Origin: Paenibacillus hamazuiensis
GTDB lineage: Bacteria; Bacillota; Bacilli; Paenibacillales; NBRC-103111
NCBI RefSeq assembly: GCF_023276405.1
Contig: NZ_JALRMO010000001.1
Location: 5,825,001 to 5,889,000, forward strand
Direction of reading: 5' to 3'
DNA: 64,000 bases
Positions 25,963 through 34,458 of the stretch are shown here, in pieces. A model generated the notes under the pieces. It searched no databases. It saw only the letters and a program-made list of their open reading frames with translations, and was not told where the DNA came from. Both the position numbers and the translations under genes were made by a program. The stretch's first letter is position 1, and every line of letters starts with the position of its first letter.

Positions 25963-27207
25963 TCACTTCACAAACGGAAACAGCAGCTTCTGGTTATCCG
26001 ACCAAAACATGCTCTCGCGGTCGATCACCTTCGTGCCGGTGTCGAACCGCTCCGGCACTTTCCTGCCGTCCGCCGCGTCCACGGCGTATTTGACGCCGAG
26101 ATACCCCATTGCAAACGGGTTTTGAATGATCGTCGCGTGGATGACGCCGTCCTGCAGCAGGTCCAGCTCTTCCTGCGCGCTGCCCTCGGCGACCAGCTTC
26201 ACCTTGCCGTCGGAGCCGAGCCGCAGCAGCTCGGCCGCCGCGCTAAGCGACGCCTCCGCGTTCAAAGCGACGATGCCGGCAAGCCCCTCCGTCTGCGCCA
26301 GCACCTTGCGCGCAGCTTCGCCGCACGGCTGCAGACCTGCGCCGCACGACTCCTTCGCCGCAAGCTCGACCCCCGGATGCCCGGACAGCTCATCCATCAC
26401 GCCGCGTTCGCGCTGCTCGGCATTGTTCGCACCCGGACCGAAGCTGAGGATGGCGACTCGGCCGCTGCCCCCGATCAGCTCCAGCAGCTTCTTGCCCGCC
26501 TGACGCCCCGCCTCGTAATTGTTGCTGCCGATGAAGCTTCTCGGCTTGACCGACTCCGCCTCGGATTCGACGGCTATGACGGGAACCCCTGTCCCGGACG
26601 CCCTTTCCGCAATACGAGCCAGCGCCTGGTCCCCGCCTGCGGCCAAAACGATCGCATCCGCCTTCTTCCCGGGCGGTGCGGACGCGGCAGCCGGAGTCGC
26701 CGTTTCCGCCGATGCGCCCCCATCGCTCTCCGAGGCCATCACGGTCAGCTCGACGCCGAACTCCTTCGCCGCCGCTTCCGCTCCCATGAGCACCGTTTTC
26801 CAGTAGTCACCCTGCTTTGACTGCAGGAGAACGGATATTTGCTTTTTGGGCGGACTTTCGGGTGCAAGATCGGTTCGCGCGCAGCGTTCCGACCGGCCGT
26901 TGCATGCAGTAAGCGCGCTCGCCGCAAGCATCGCCGCGAGCAGCACCATGAAGCTGCGCCCGGGCTGTATCCTCGGAGGCGCCGCAGCACGGCCGCGTGG
27001 ACGGGATGATCGCATCGCCGCAATAATCCCGCGAACCCATGACACGCCGGAGACCGTTTTGTCCAGCCGAAGCACCCGGCTTATCCGAATCGGAAGGCGG
27101 ACGCCGGGCAACCGGGGCAGCCGCGCGTTTTGCCGATTCGCCGGCATCCCGTTCATACGGAACCCCCACCGCCGCCGCCCTATTTTAACGCTTGACCGCT
27201 TATCCAT
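25963..27207 (-). CDS. Sugar-binding lipoprotein, probable sensor accessory for the kinase
   Basis: A periplasmic-binding-protein type I (RbsB/YtfQ-like) domain (KKQISVLLQSKQGDYWKTV, ADAIVLAAGGDQALA, IAVESEAES, VAILSFGPGANNAEQRERG, ATIIQNPFAMGYLGVKYAVDAA) follows a lipobox (MLAASALTAC). The ATG at 27207 overlaps the kinase stop by eight bases and has GAAGGCGG upstream. It would place an Arg-rich stretch of about 85 residues before the signal peptide, so an internal start near 27015 is possible. In Paenibacillus-type loci such a lipoprotein with a YesM/YesN pair usually senses sugar for the adjacent ABC transporter; that role is inferred here. Confidence 0.7.
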   Translation of the reverse strand: MDKRSSVKIGRRRWGFRMNGMPANRQNARLPRLPGVRLPIRISRVLRLDKTVSGVSWVRGIIAAMRSSRPRGRAAAPPRIQPGRSFMVLLAAMLAASALTACNGRSERCARTDLAPESPPKKQISVLLQSKQGDYWKTVLMGAEAAAKEFGVELTVMASESDGGASAETATPAAASAPPGKKADAIVLAAGGDQALARIAERASGTGVPVIAVESEAESVKPRSFIGSNNYEAGRQAGKKLLELIGGSGRVAILSFGPGANNAEQRERGVMDELSGHPGVELAAKESCGAGLQPCGEAARKVLAQTEGLAGIVALNAEASLSAAAELLRLGSDGKVKLVAEGSAQEELDLLQDGVIHATIIQNPFAMGYLGVKYAVDAADGRKVPERFDTGTKVIDRESMFWSDNQKLLFPFVK

Positions 27208-28954
27208 GGGATACACCGCCTTCTACTTTCTCATGCGGAATCCATACGCATACCGTCGTCCCGACATCCGGCTGGCTTTCGATCGTCAGGCCGTAATCCG
27301 CTCCGTAATACAGCCGGATGCGCTCATGCACGTTGCGCAGACCGACGCCGGAGCCTTCGCCGGTGCCCGGCGCTCCCGACAGCAGTGAGGCTAGCTTATC
27401 CGGAGGGATGCCGACGCCGTTGTCCTTCACCTGAATCAGCACCTTGCCGTCCTCAATGCCCGCCGTGATGGTAATAAGCCCTTCGTCCACCATATATTCG
27501 ATGCCGTGGTAGATCGCGTTTTCGACGATCGGCTGCAAAATCAGCTTCAGGGTCGGGCAGCCCATCACATCCGGATCGGCGTTGATTTCGAATTCGAATT
27601 TGTTTTTGTACCTGATCTTTTGGATGATTAAATAATTGCGGATGTGCTCGAGCTCTTCCTGCACGGTAATAATATGCTTGCCGCGGCTCAAGCTGATGCG
27701 GAAAAACTTCGACAACGACGTGATCATCGTGATCACGTCTTCGCTTTTTCCGCTGCCCGCCATCCGTACGACCGAATTGAGCGTGTTGTACAGAAAATGC
27801 GGATGAATCTGTGCATGCAGCACCTCCAGCTCGCCGCGCCGCTTCTGCTCCTGCTCGTGAATGATCTGCTCCATCAGCTCGCCGATACGCCCGACCATCA
27901 GGTTGAAGCGGCGCGACAGCCGCCCGACTTAGTCGTCCGTCACCGGCAGGTGAATGTCGAAGTCACCCTGCTCGACCTTGCGCATCGAACGCTCCAGCCG
28001 TTTGATCGGGTGGGATATTTTCGCCGACATGTACGTGGATATTAGCAGCACGAACACGATGACAAACAGTACGAGCCACGAGATGTAGCCGCTGATTTCT
28101 TTGCGCGTCGTGACGATTTCGTCCATGTAGGAAACGCCGACCGTCTTCCAGCCGACGCCCGCGACGGTCTGGATCGTGATCAGCCGCTCCTCGCCGGTGG
28201 AGTTGTCCAGATAGCTGCCGTACGTATACTTGAGCGCCTGCTCGACGTTTTCGTATTTCAGCCCGATATAGATCAGCTGCTGCTGCGGATGGTACACGAT
28301 GTTGCCCGCCGACTCGTCGATGATGTAGACGTAGCCTTTTTTCCCGAGGCTTACTTTACGGCATAAATCGTCAATGGTCTTAAAATTCACATCGACCAGC
28401 AGCACCGCGTTCATCTTCTCGCCGCCCCGCTCGATCGTCACGCCCTTGCTCATCGATACGACCCATTTGTACTGGCCTTTGTACAAATTTTGCACGTGCG
28501 GCAGGGAAAACGACAAATGGTTCGGGTTTTCCAGCGCCGATTTGAACCAGCTCTGCTCGGTCAGCCGGGAATTCGCCCGCATTTCCTGCGCCGGCAGGCC
28601 GGTGAGCAGCTCCCCGTCGCTCGTGAACAAAGCCATCGATACGATATCCTCGCGCGTGTCCATGATCGTATCGAGCTGCTCGAGCAGGCGCCCGTTCGGG
28701 ATGCCCTGGCTTTGCCTGATCTTATCGTCGACGACCTGAAAGAGCTCGGACATGCCCTTCAAATAGTTTTCCAGGTTGTTGTTCACCTGCTCGATGATTT
28801 GCTGGTTGCCGAGAAACGTGTTCTGCTCCGCCGTTTTCGAAAATTTGTTGTACAGCACCACGCCGACAAACAGCATGACGAATACCGTGACCAGCGTAAA
28901 CGAAGCCGTGATGATAAACTGCAGGCTGCGGAATTTGAACCGGTCCTTCCACAT
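27200..28954 (-). pseudogene. YesM-type sensor histidine kinase interrupted by an in-frame TAA
   Basis: One reading frame of 584 codons interrupted by TAA at 27929-27931. Upstream of the stop lie an N-terminal membrane helix, an extracellular Cache-like sensor (about residues 40-275), a second helix and a HAMP domain ending IHLPVTDD. After the stop the same frame continues VGRLSRRFNLM, then the His_kinase domain (HAQIHPHFLYNTLNSVVRM, His as phospho-acceptor) and an HATPase (GVGIPPDKL, GSGVGLRNVHERI). A single base change, GAA to TAA, explains it. The gene directly abuts the response-regulator stop. Either the kinase is dead or the base is an error. Confidence 0.88.
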
Positions 28955-30616
28955 CTAGGCCTCCTCGCTGCGGGCGCCGTTTTTATATTCTTTCGGCGAG
29001 ACGCCGACATGCTTTTTGAAGCAGAAGCTGAAATAATTCGGCTCGGCGAACCCGACCCTCTCGGCGATTTCGAACGTTTTCAGATCCGTCGTGCGCAGCA
29101 GCTCCTTGGCCGCTTCCATACGGATATGCATCAAATAATTCACAAATGTCATTTTGCATTCTTTTTTGAAAATGCTGCTGAAATATCCCGCACTGATGTG
29201 CAGATGGCTGCACACCCTTTGAACCGAAATGTCGCTCTCGTGAAAATGCTCCCGGGTATATTCCTTCGCCTGGTCCACGAGCGACTTGTACGCCGACTGG
29301 CGGCCGCTGGCGATATGGCTCATCATGCCGGTGCAGATGCCGAGCACCCAGCTTTTGGCTTCCTCCAGCTGCGTAAACTGATAAATGTCGGCGAACGGAC
29401 GGAACGCCGCTCCGAACAGGTCCTCCAGGTCGATTCCCGCGTCCTTCGCGGCTTTCAGAACGGAGGTGACGATTTCCAGCAAATAAATCTGGTAGTCCTT
29501 GAACGATACGTTCGCATCCTGAATGCCGGCGAACAGCTCGTCCACAAGCTCCGTCATTTCCTGCACCGTGCCCACCTTGATGCAGCGAATGAGCGCATGC
29601 TCCTTCAGCTCGTCGAAGCGCAGCTTTTCGCCGAAGCGCGTCTCCACGTCGTCGATGCAAATGATCCGGTTGCAGCCGAGAATTTGCCGGTAATCGAGCG
29701 CCAGCACGGCGTCCTTGTACGAGTAGCTGACGCCCGTGATCGCTGCGCTCACCGTGCCGACGCCGATTGTGACGGTCAGCTTTAAGTACTTTTCTATGCT
29801 TTGGCGAATTTCTTCTAGCGCGGCCAGTGTTTTCTTCATGACCTCGTCGCGCCCGCTCTCCTCGGATACGGTCAGCAGAACGACGTGGTCGTTATGAATG
29901 TAAACGAGTCCGGCCCGGTGCTTCTCGGCGATCTCGCCTGCGATGTTAAGCACCGCAAACCATTTGAGCTCGGTATCTTTCGAATATTTGAGCGAGGCCG
30001 CCCGCGGCGCGGCTTCTTCGTCTTCCCCGCCCGGCGCGGCCGGGGAGTCGATGCTGATCACCGATACGGCAAAACCGCGGCCGTCCAGGTTCACCCCGTA
30101 GCTCTGCGCCTTCTCGCGGATATCCGCCTCCGGCAGCTTGCGGGAGATGAGCGAGCCGAGAAACGTTTCGCGCAGCACCGGCAAGCTTTTTCGGTAATGC
30201 TCCTGCAAGCTTTGGATGTTCTCCTTCTGCGCCGTTTCTTCATCGATCCGGCGTTTGATCTTGACCAGCACGTCCTTCAGCTCTTCGGATGAGAACGGTT
30301 TCAAAACATATTCGTCAATGTGCAGCTTGACCGCCTTCTGCGCGTATTCGAATTCGTCGAAGCCGGTCAGGATGATGATTTTGGTTGTCGGGTATTTCTC
30401 GCGAATCCACTCGGACAACCTCAAGCCGTCCATAAACGGCATTTGGATATCGGTCACGACGACATCGGGGGCGTGCCGCTCGATCATCTCGAGCGCTTCC
30501 TGCCCGTTTTCCGCGCGATCGACGACCTCGAAGCCGCAGCCGGCCCAATCGATCTCGCGGATGATGCCTTCGCGCACATCCTCTTCATCCTCCGCCAAGA
30601 TGAGCTTGTACAGCAT
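28955..30616 (-). CDS. AraC-type response regulator (YesN family)
   Basis: A 553-residue regulator. The N-terminal receiver (residues 1-120) has acidic residues EDEED, the phospho-acceptor Asp in DVVVTDIQMPFMDG, Thr in IILTGFDEFEYA and Lys in LKPFSSEEL. A long middle region of the kind seen in YesN-type regulators follows, with a C-terminal AraC HTH (ISVQRVCSHLHISAGYFSSIFKKE, FEIAERVGFAEPNYFSFCFKKHVGVSPKEYK). The start at 30616 has RBS AGGGGGG; its stop codon immediately precedes the kinase ATG. It probably activates mglBAC through the direct repeats upstream of mglB. Confidence 0.93.
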   Translation of the reverse strand: MLYKLILAEDEEDVREGIIREIDWAGCGFEVVDRAENGQEALEMIERHAPDVVVTDIQMPFMDGLRLSEWIREKYPTTKIIILTGFDEFEYAQKAVKLHIDEYVLKPFSSEELKDVLVKIKRRIDEETAQKENIQSLQEHYRKSLPVLRETFLGSLISRKLPEADIREKAQSYGVNLDGRGFAVSVISIDSPAAPGGEDEEAAPRAASLKYSKDTELKWFAVLNIAGEIAEKHRAGLVYIHNDHVVLLTVSEESGRDEVMKKTLAALEEIRQSIEKYLKLTVTIGVGTVSAAITGVSYSYKDAVLALDYRQILGCNRIICIDDVETRFGEKLRFDELKEHALIRCIKVGTVQEMTELVDELFAGIQDANVSFKDYQIYLLEIVTSVLKAAKDAGIDLEDLFGAAFRPFADIYQFTQLEEAKSWVLGICTGMMSHIASGRQSAYKSLVDQAKEYTREHFHESDISVQRVCSHLHISAGYFSSIFKKECKMTFVNYLMHIRMEAAKELLRTTDLKTFEIAERVGFAEPNYFSFCFKKHVGVSPKEYKNGARSEEA

Positions 30617-30729
30617 AAAGAAATGCCCCCCTGTCCATGCCTGCAAATGCACTAGTGCCTATATCATACCAAGTCTGCGATTCGCTGCAACCGGAAAAAA
30701 ATTTCATATCCCCGTTGTAAATTTCAGCT

Positions 30730-31680
30730 TCAACCTTCGCCGCATACGATCACCTGCCGGGAAAAAGCGCCCTTGCGCACGGTGCAGCGCTCCAGGACGG
30801 CGAGCCCGGCTTCGTGAAGCGGCCCGTCGACGGGCTCGGCCGTGACGATGACGGCGCGCGGCGCGAGCCGGCGCACGCTGCGCAGCATCTCCAGCTGCTC
30901 GGCCGCGGGGAGCCGCGAGCACAGGTTGTACGGCATATCGACGATCGCCGCGTCGTAGCGCCCGCTGAGCTGCCGCATGTCGGCAAGCCGGACGAGGTCC
31001 GGCATGCCGAAGTGCGCGAGATTGGCCCGCGCGCCGCGGACGGCGAGAGGATTGATGTCGAAGCCGGCGATGTCGATGCCCATCGACGCCGCTTCGATCA
31101 GCACCGTGCCGATGCCGCAGCACGGGTCGACCGCTTTGACGCCGTCCGGCTCCGGGACGGCGATGTTGACCACCGCGCGGGCGACCCGGGTGCTGAGCGC
31201 GGTGGAGTAGCTGCGCGGCTTCGCGTTATGGCGAAGCCACACCGCTTCGCTCGGCGTGCCGTCGCCGAGCAGCCAGCGCCCGCCGGCGCGGGCGACGGCA
31301 AGCAGCCGCGCAGGGCGGCGCATGTCGGCGCGGCCGCGGATGCGAGCGCCGATCTCGCGCTCGATTGCGCGGCGCGCGGCGTAGTCCGGCTCGCCGTCCC
31401 GGTCGCCGCCGGCGTACACGACCTTGAACGTCGCGCCTTCCGCGAGTTCAAGCTGCTCCGCCTGAACGGCGAGCTCCGCCACGCTCACCGCCTCGCACCG
31501 CACCTCGAGCCGCATCTTCACGAACGGGCTGCGGCTCGGGTCGATCTCCCGCCCGCTCTCCGCGTACATACCGCGGGCGGACGGCGCCGCTCCCAGCAGC
31601 GTGCGCAGCTCCAGCTCGCACAGCTCGCGTTCGTCCTCGTGGCAGGCAAAGGTGTATAAATAACGTTTTAACGGGCTCAT
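30730..31680 (-). CDS. TRM11/THUMP-type RNA methyltransferase-like protein
   Basis: A 316-residue SAM-dependent methyltransferase. An N-terminal part (MSPLKRYLYTFACHEDERELCELE) precedes a UPF0020-type catalytic domain with VDPCCGIGTVLIEAASMG (SAM motif I), GFDINPLAVRGARANL and the catalytic motif DMPYNLC (N/D-P-P-Y type, here DMPY). Such enzymes make m2G on tRNA or rRNA; the exact target is not deducible. The sequence is very GC-rich. The ATG at 31680 with AAAAGGAA upstream is used; the frame is open further, to 31761. Confidence 0.8.
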   Translation of the reverse strand: MSPLKRYLYTFACHEDERELCELELRTLLGAAPSARGMYAESGREIDPSRSPFVKMRLEVRCEAVSVAELAVQAEQLELAEGATFKVVYAGGDRDGEPDYAARRAIEREIGARIRGRADMRRPARLLAVARAGGRWLLGDGTPSEAVWLRHNAKPRSYSTALSTRVARAVVNIAVPEPDGVKAVDPCCGIGTVLIEAASMGIDIAGFDINPLAVRGARANLAHFGMPDLVRLADMRQLSGRYDAAIVDMPYNLCSRLPAAEQLEMLRSVRRLAPRAVIVTAEPVDGPLHEAGLAVLERCTVRKGAFSRQVIVCGEG

Positions 31681-31779
31681 CGGAGAAAATTCCTTTTCCA
31701 TGTATAAAATAGGGTCAATCGGTGCAATCCTACTATAGCACCTGATCGTGGAACCCCTCAAATTTTCCTGTTCCGGTGT

Positions 31780-31808
31780 TTGCTCTCCCCGAGGAACTGT
31801 GATATACT
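31780..31808 (+). promoter_or_regulatory. Probable sigma-A promoter of the cold-shock gene
   Basis: TTGCTC (31780-31785), a 17-base spacer, and TATACT (31803-31808), giving a 5' leader of about 135 bases. Confidence 0.55.
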
Positions 31809-31835
31809 GGTTTCAATTGATAAATTTGAAACCTG

Positions 31836-31894
31836 AATTCACATATGACAAAGGGTGTCATTTTTAACGATGGAACCTTTTCAATATGTGAATT
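31836..31894 (+). promoter_or_regulatory. Structured 5' leader of the cold-shock mRNA
   Basis: A perfect 11-bp long-range stem AATTCACATAT/ATATGTGAATT (31836-31846 and 31884-31894) can form, competing with a small hairpin ATGACA/TGTCAT (31845-31861). It lies upstream of the RBS GGAGG. Cold-shock leaders are known for temperature-dependent refolding; this role is inferred. Confidence 0.55.
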
Positions 31895-31950
31895 TTTTTC
31901 TTCCAGGAAAAAAACGAGCATGCCATTACAAATTTTGGAGGTAACTCAAC

Positions 31951-32151
31951 ATGCAAACAGGTACAGTAAAATGGTTTAACGCAGAGAAAGGCTTCGGCTT
32001 CATCGAAGTGGAAGAAGGCAAGGACGTATTCGTTCATTTCTCCGCTATCCAAGGCGATGGCTTCAAATCTTTGGACGAAGGCCAACGCGTTCAATTTGAC
32101 GTCGTTCAAGGCAACCGCGGACCGCAAGCCGAAAACGTTATTAAGCTGTAG
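31951..32151 (+). CDS. Cold-shock protein (CspA/CspB family)
   Basis: A 66-residue single cold-shock domain with RNP1 KGFGFIEV and RNP2 VFVHFSAI. It binds single-stranded RNA/DNA and acts as an RNA chaperone. Length and sequence are typical of Bacillales CspB-like proteins. RBS TGGAGG precedes the ATG. The long structured leader and strong terminator are typical of this class. The cold-inducible ydjO follows 90 bases downstream. Confidence 0.97.
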   Translation: MQTGTVKWFNAEKGFGFIEVEEGKDVFVHFSAIQGDGFKSLDEGQRVQFDVVQGNRGPQAENVIKL

Positions 32152-32170
32152 TTTTTGAAAACCGCAAAAG

Positions 32171-32205
32171 CTGCTCTTACCGCTTCGGTCAGGAGCAGTT
32201 TTTTT
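32171..32205 (+). terminator. Terminator of the cold-shock gene
   Basis: Stem CTGCTC/GAGCAG (32171-32176, 32193-32198) with an inner CCG/CGG pair and seven Ts. Confidence 0.85.
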
Positions 32206-32241
32206 CTTTGGGACTGCCATTTCAAATAAGGGGGATTCGCG

Positions 32242-32451
32242 ATGAATTATCGTAAAAAACCGTTTGAAGAAATCCCGGAGGAAAGCACCGACGTCTGGTC
32301 CTGCACCCAGGACGGCTGCAAAGGCTGGATGCGCAACAATTTCACGTTTGCGTCCGAACCGACCTGCCCCCTCTGCTCATCCGCGATGGTTCCGGATACG
32401 AAGATGCTCCCGCTGCTTGTCAACACAACCGGCATCAAGGGCATTCGATAA
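32242..32451 (+). CDS. ydjO: YdjO-family cold-inducible protein
   Basis: A 69-residue protein with two CxxC-like pairs (WSCTQDGCKGWM and PTCPLCSSAM), matching the YdjO family of small zinc-ribbon-like proteins found downstream of cold-shock genes in Bacillales. RBS AGGGGG lies upstream of the ATG. It is separated from csp by a terminator, so it is probably transcribed from its own promoter or by read-through. The function of the family is not established. Confidence 0.85.
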   Translation: MNYRKKPFEEIPEESTDVWSCTQDGCKGWMRNNFTFASEPTCPLCSSAMVPDTKMLPLLVNTTGIKGIR

Positions 32452-32507
32452 AAAATCCCCAGCAATGAGTACGGCACGATCAAACTTTGCAGCAGGGAAA
32501 AATCATC

Positions 32508-32538
32508 AGGCGCTTGCATTTGCGAGCGCCTTTTTTTG
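32508..32538 (+). terminator. Terminator of ydjO
   Basis: Stem AGGCGCT/AGCGCCT (32508-32514 and 32525-32531) followed by a run of seven Ts. Confidence 0.85.
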
Positions 32539-32793
32539 TTGTATAGGAGTATAGGAAATTATGCGCAGCTAAATTTTGTGGATAACCGGGGGCTCCCCCA
32601 AAAATATTAGGATTAGGCTTCAGAGGTTGACTTCACTTTTGGGGGATTTGTTCCGTTTTAGACCCATCGCTGCCAGGCTTTGATCAAGCCCTTTATTACT
32701 TTCAAGTGCCTATGTGATTTGAAAGTGCGTACTTCTCAACTCCTCTCTTCTGTTACACAATGATTTTAAGTTAACAAGAGGAGGAAAAACTTT

Positions 32794-33864
32794 ATGAACC
32801 AACATTCGGCAAACACAGCAAAAAAAACCGCTCTCGTGGTTGGAGCGGGCGGCGTCATCGGAAGGAATCTCATCGAATATTTGCAGACACTCCCCGACTG
32901 GAATATCGTTGGAGTGTCGCGGCGCGGCGGACAAGAAAGCGATCGGTTGAAGTATGTAACGGTCGACCTGCTTAATGAAGAAGAAACCAGGGTGAAGCTG
33001 AGTCATCTGAACGAAATCACTCATATTTTCTTCGCCGCTTATCAAGACCGCCCTACGTGGGCCGAACTCGTTCAGCCCAACCTCTCCATGCTCGTAAACG
33101 TGGTCAACGCGATCGAACCGGTCGCCCCAAACCTGCAGCATATCAGCCTTATGCAGGGCTACAAGGTCTACGGCGCGCATCTCGGGCCATTCAAGACGCC
33201 CGCTCGGGAAACGGATGCCTACCATATGCCGCCGGAATTCAATATCGACCAGCAGCAATTCCTCGAGAGACGGCAGCCGGGAAGCACATGGACTTGGTCG
33301 GCACTTCGTCCGTCGGTCGTTTGCGGGTTTGCCTTAGGCAATCCGATGAACCTGGCGATGGTGATCGCCATTTACGCATCCATGTCCAAGGAGCTTGGCT
33401 TGCCGCTTCGTTTTCCCGGAAAACCGGGCGCTTACCATAGCCTCATGGAAGTCACCGATGCCGGTCTGCTTGCCCGCGCAACGGTTTGGGCGGCGACCGA
33501 ACCGCGCTGCGCCAATCAGGCTTTTAACATCACGAACGGCGACCTTTTCAGGTGGAACGAGCTTTGGCCGAAGATCGCTTCCTTTTTCGAACTCGAGACC
33601 GCCCCTCCGTTACCGATGTCGCTGGAGGTCGTCATGGCCGATAAGGAAGCGCTGTGGGATTCCATGGTGAAGAAGTATGGCTTGGAGAACCGCTATAAGG
33701 ATGTATCATCCTGGCGCTTCGGAGATTTCGTATTTTCGTGGGATTACGACTTTTTTGCCGATGGCTCGAAAGCGCGCCGCTTCGGCTTTCATGAGTTCGT
33801 CGATACGGAAAAGATGTTTATGGACATATTCGAAGACTTCCGCCGCCGCAAGATCATTCCGTAA
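32794..33864 (+). CDS. PRISE-type SDR reductase (progesterone 5-beta-reductase/iridoid synthase-like)
   Basis: A 356-residue NAD(P)-dependent short-chain dehydrogenase. The Rossmann motif GAGGVIGRNLIEYL is near residue 17, followed by the atypical catalytic region MQGYKVYGAHLGP, with lysine in place of the usual YxxxK order, and the distal Tyr in PEFNIDQQQFL. This fits the PRISE subgroup (SDR75U), which reduces enones such as progesterone or activated alkenes. RBS AGGAGG precedes the ATG. A convergent HxlR gene lies downstream. The physiological substrate in bacteria is not known. Confidence 0.85.
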   Translation: MNQHSANTAKKTALVVGAGGVIGRNLIEYLQTLPDWNIVGVSRRGGQESDRLKYVTVDLLNEEETRVKLSHLNEITHIFFAAYQDRPTWAELVQPNLSMLVNVVNAIEPVAPNLQHISLMQGYKVYGAHLGPFKTPARETDAYHMPPEFNIDQQQFLERRQPGSTWTWSALRPSVVCGFALGNPMNLAMVIAIYASMSKELGLPLRFPGKPGAYHSLMEVTDAGLLARATVWAATEPRCANQAFNITNGDLFRWNELWPKIASFFELETAPPLPMSLEVVMADKEALWDSMVKKYGLENRYKDVSSWRFGDFVFSWDYDFFADGSKARRFGFHEFVDTEKMFMDIFEDFRRRKIIP

Positions 33865-33923
33865 TGTAAAGTATCCTTCGACCGATGCCGGTTCCTGTTT
33901 CCTATACAGGGACGGTATCTTCA

Positions 33924-34301
33924 TTAGTCGTCCGAACGCGGCGGTTCGAACAGAACACTCGCTTTGTCGCCGTACACCCTTTCAATATGCGTATCCCCCC
34001 ATCTGCACATAAGATGAAGGATGTCTTTTAAGCTCCAGCCGTAATCCGTCAATTCATACTCCACCTTGGGCGGCACCTGGTTGTAAGAAATACGGGCCAC
34101 GATTCCATCCTCAACAAGTTCCCCTAACTGCTGAGTCAGCACTTTTTGCGTTACGGAGGGCATAAGACGCATCAGTTCGCCATTGCGTTTTTTGCCGAAC
34201 GTCAGGTGAAAAAGAATGACCGGCTTCCATTTGCCTCCGATCACTTCAAGAAACGCTTCAACCGCTGTATTGTAGGTTTTAACCGATTCCTGCATGGCCA
34301 T
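33924..34301 (-). CDS. HxlR-family transcriptional regulator
   Basis: A 125-residue winged-helix protein of the HxlR/MarR-like family (IGGKWKPVILFHLTFGKKRNGELMRLMP, then VTQKVLTQQLGELVEDGIV and a wing VEYELTDYGWSL). AAAGGAGG precedes the ATG. It lies convergent to the PRISE reductase and divergent from the YcdB-repeat gene. HxlR proteins often respond to electrophiles or aldehydes and regulate nearby reductases; control of the PRISE gene is plausible but not shown. Confidence 0.9.
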   Translation of the reverse strand: MAMQESVKTYNTAVEAFLEVIGGKWKPVILFHLTFGKKRNGELMRLMPSVTQKVLTQQLGELVEDGIVARISYNQVPPKVEYELTDYGWSLKDILHLMCRWGDTHIERVYGDKASVLFEPPRSDD

Positions 34302-34458
34302 GACTCAACCTCCTTTCTCTTCACTTTATCGCCCTAAGCCCCAACCTGCAAGCCAACGCAAGATACCACGATAATGGCGTGCTGCCGAAACAAACGGGAT
34401 CCATGAAGCGTTAAATGATATAGATTTCCAATTCAGGATTCGGAAAGGATTGTGCTTG

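Noticed and set aside
30814-31659. 281-codon plus-strand frame opposite the methyltransferase
   Set aside because: Antisense shadow in extremely GC-rich DNA.
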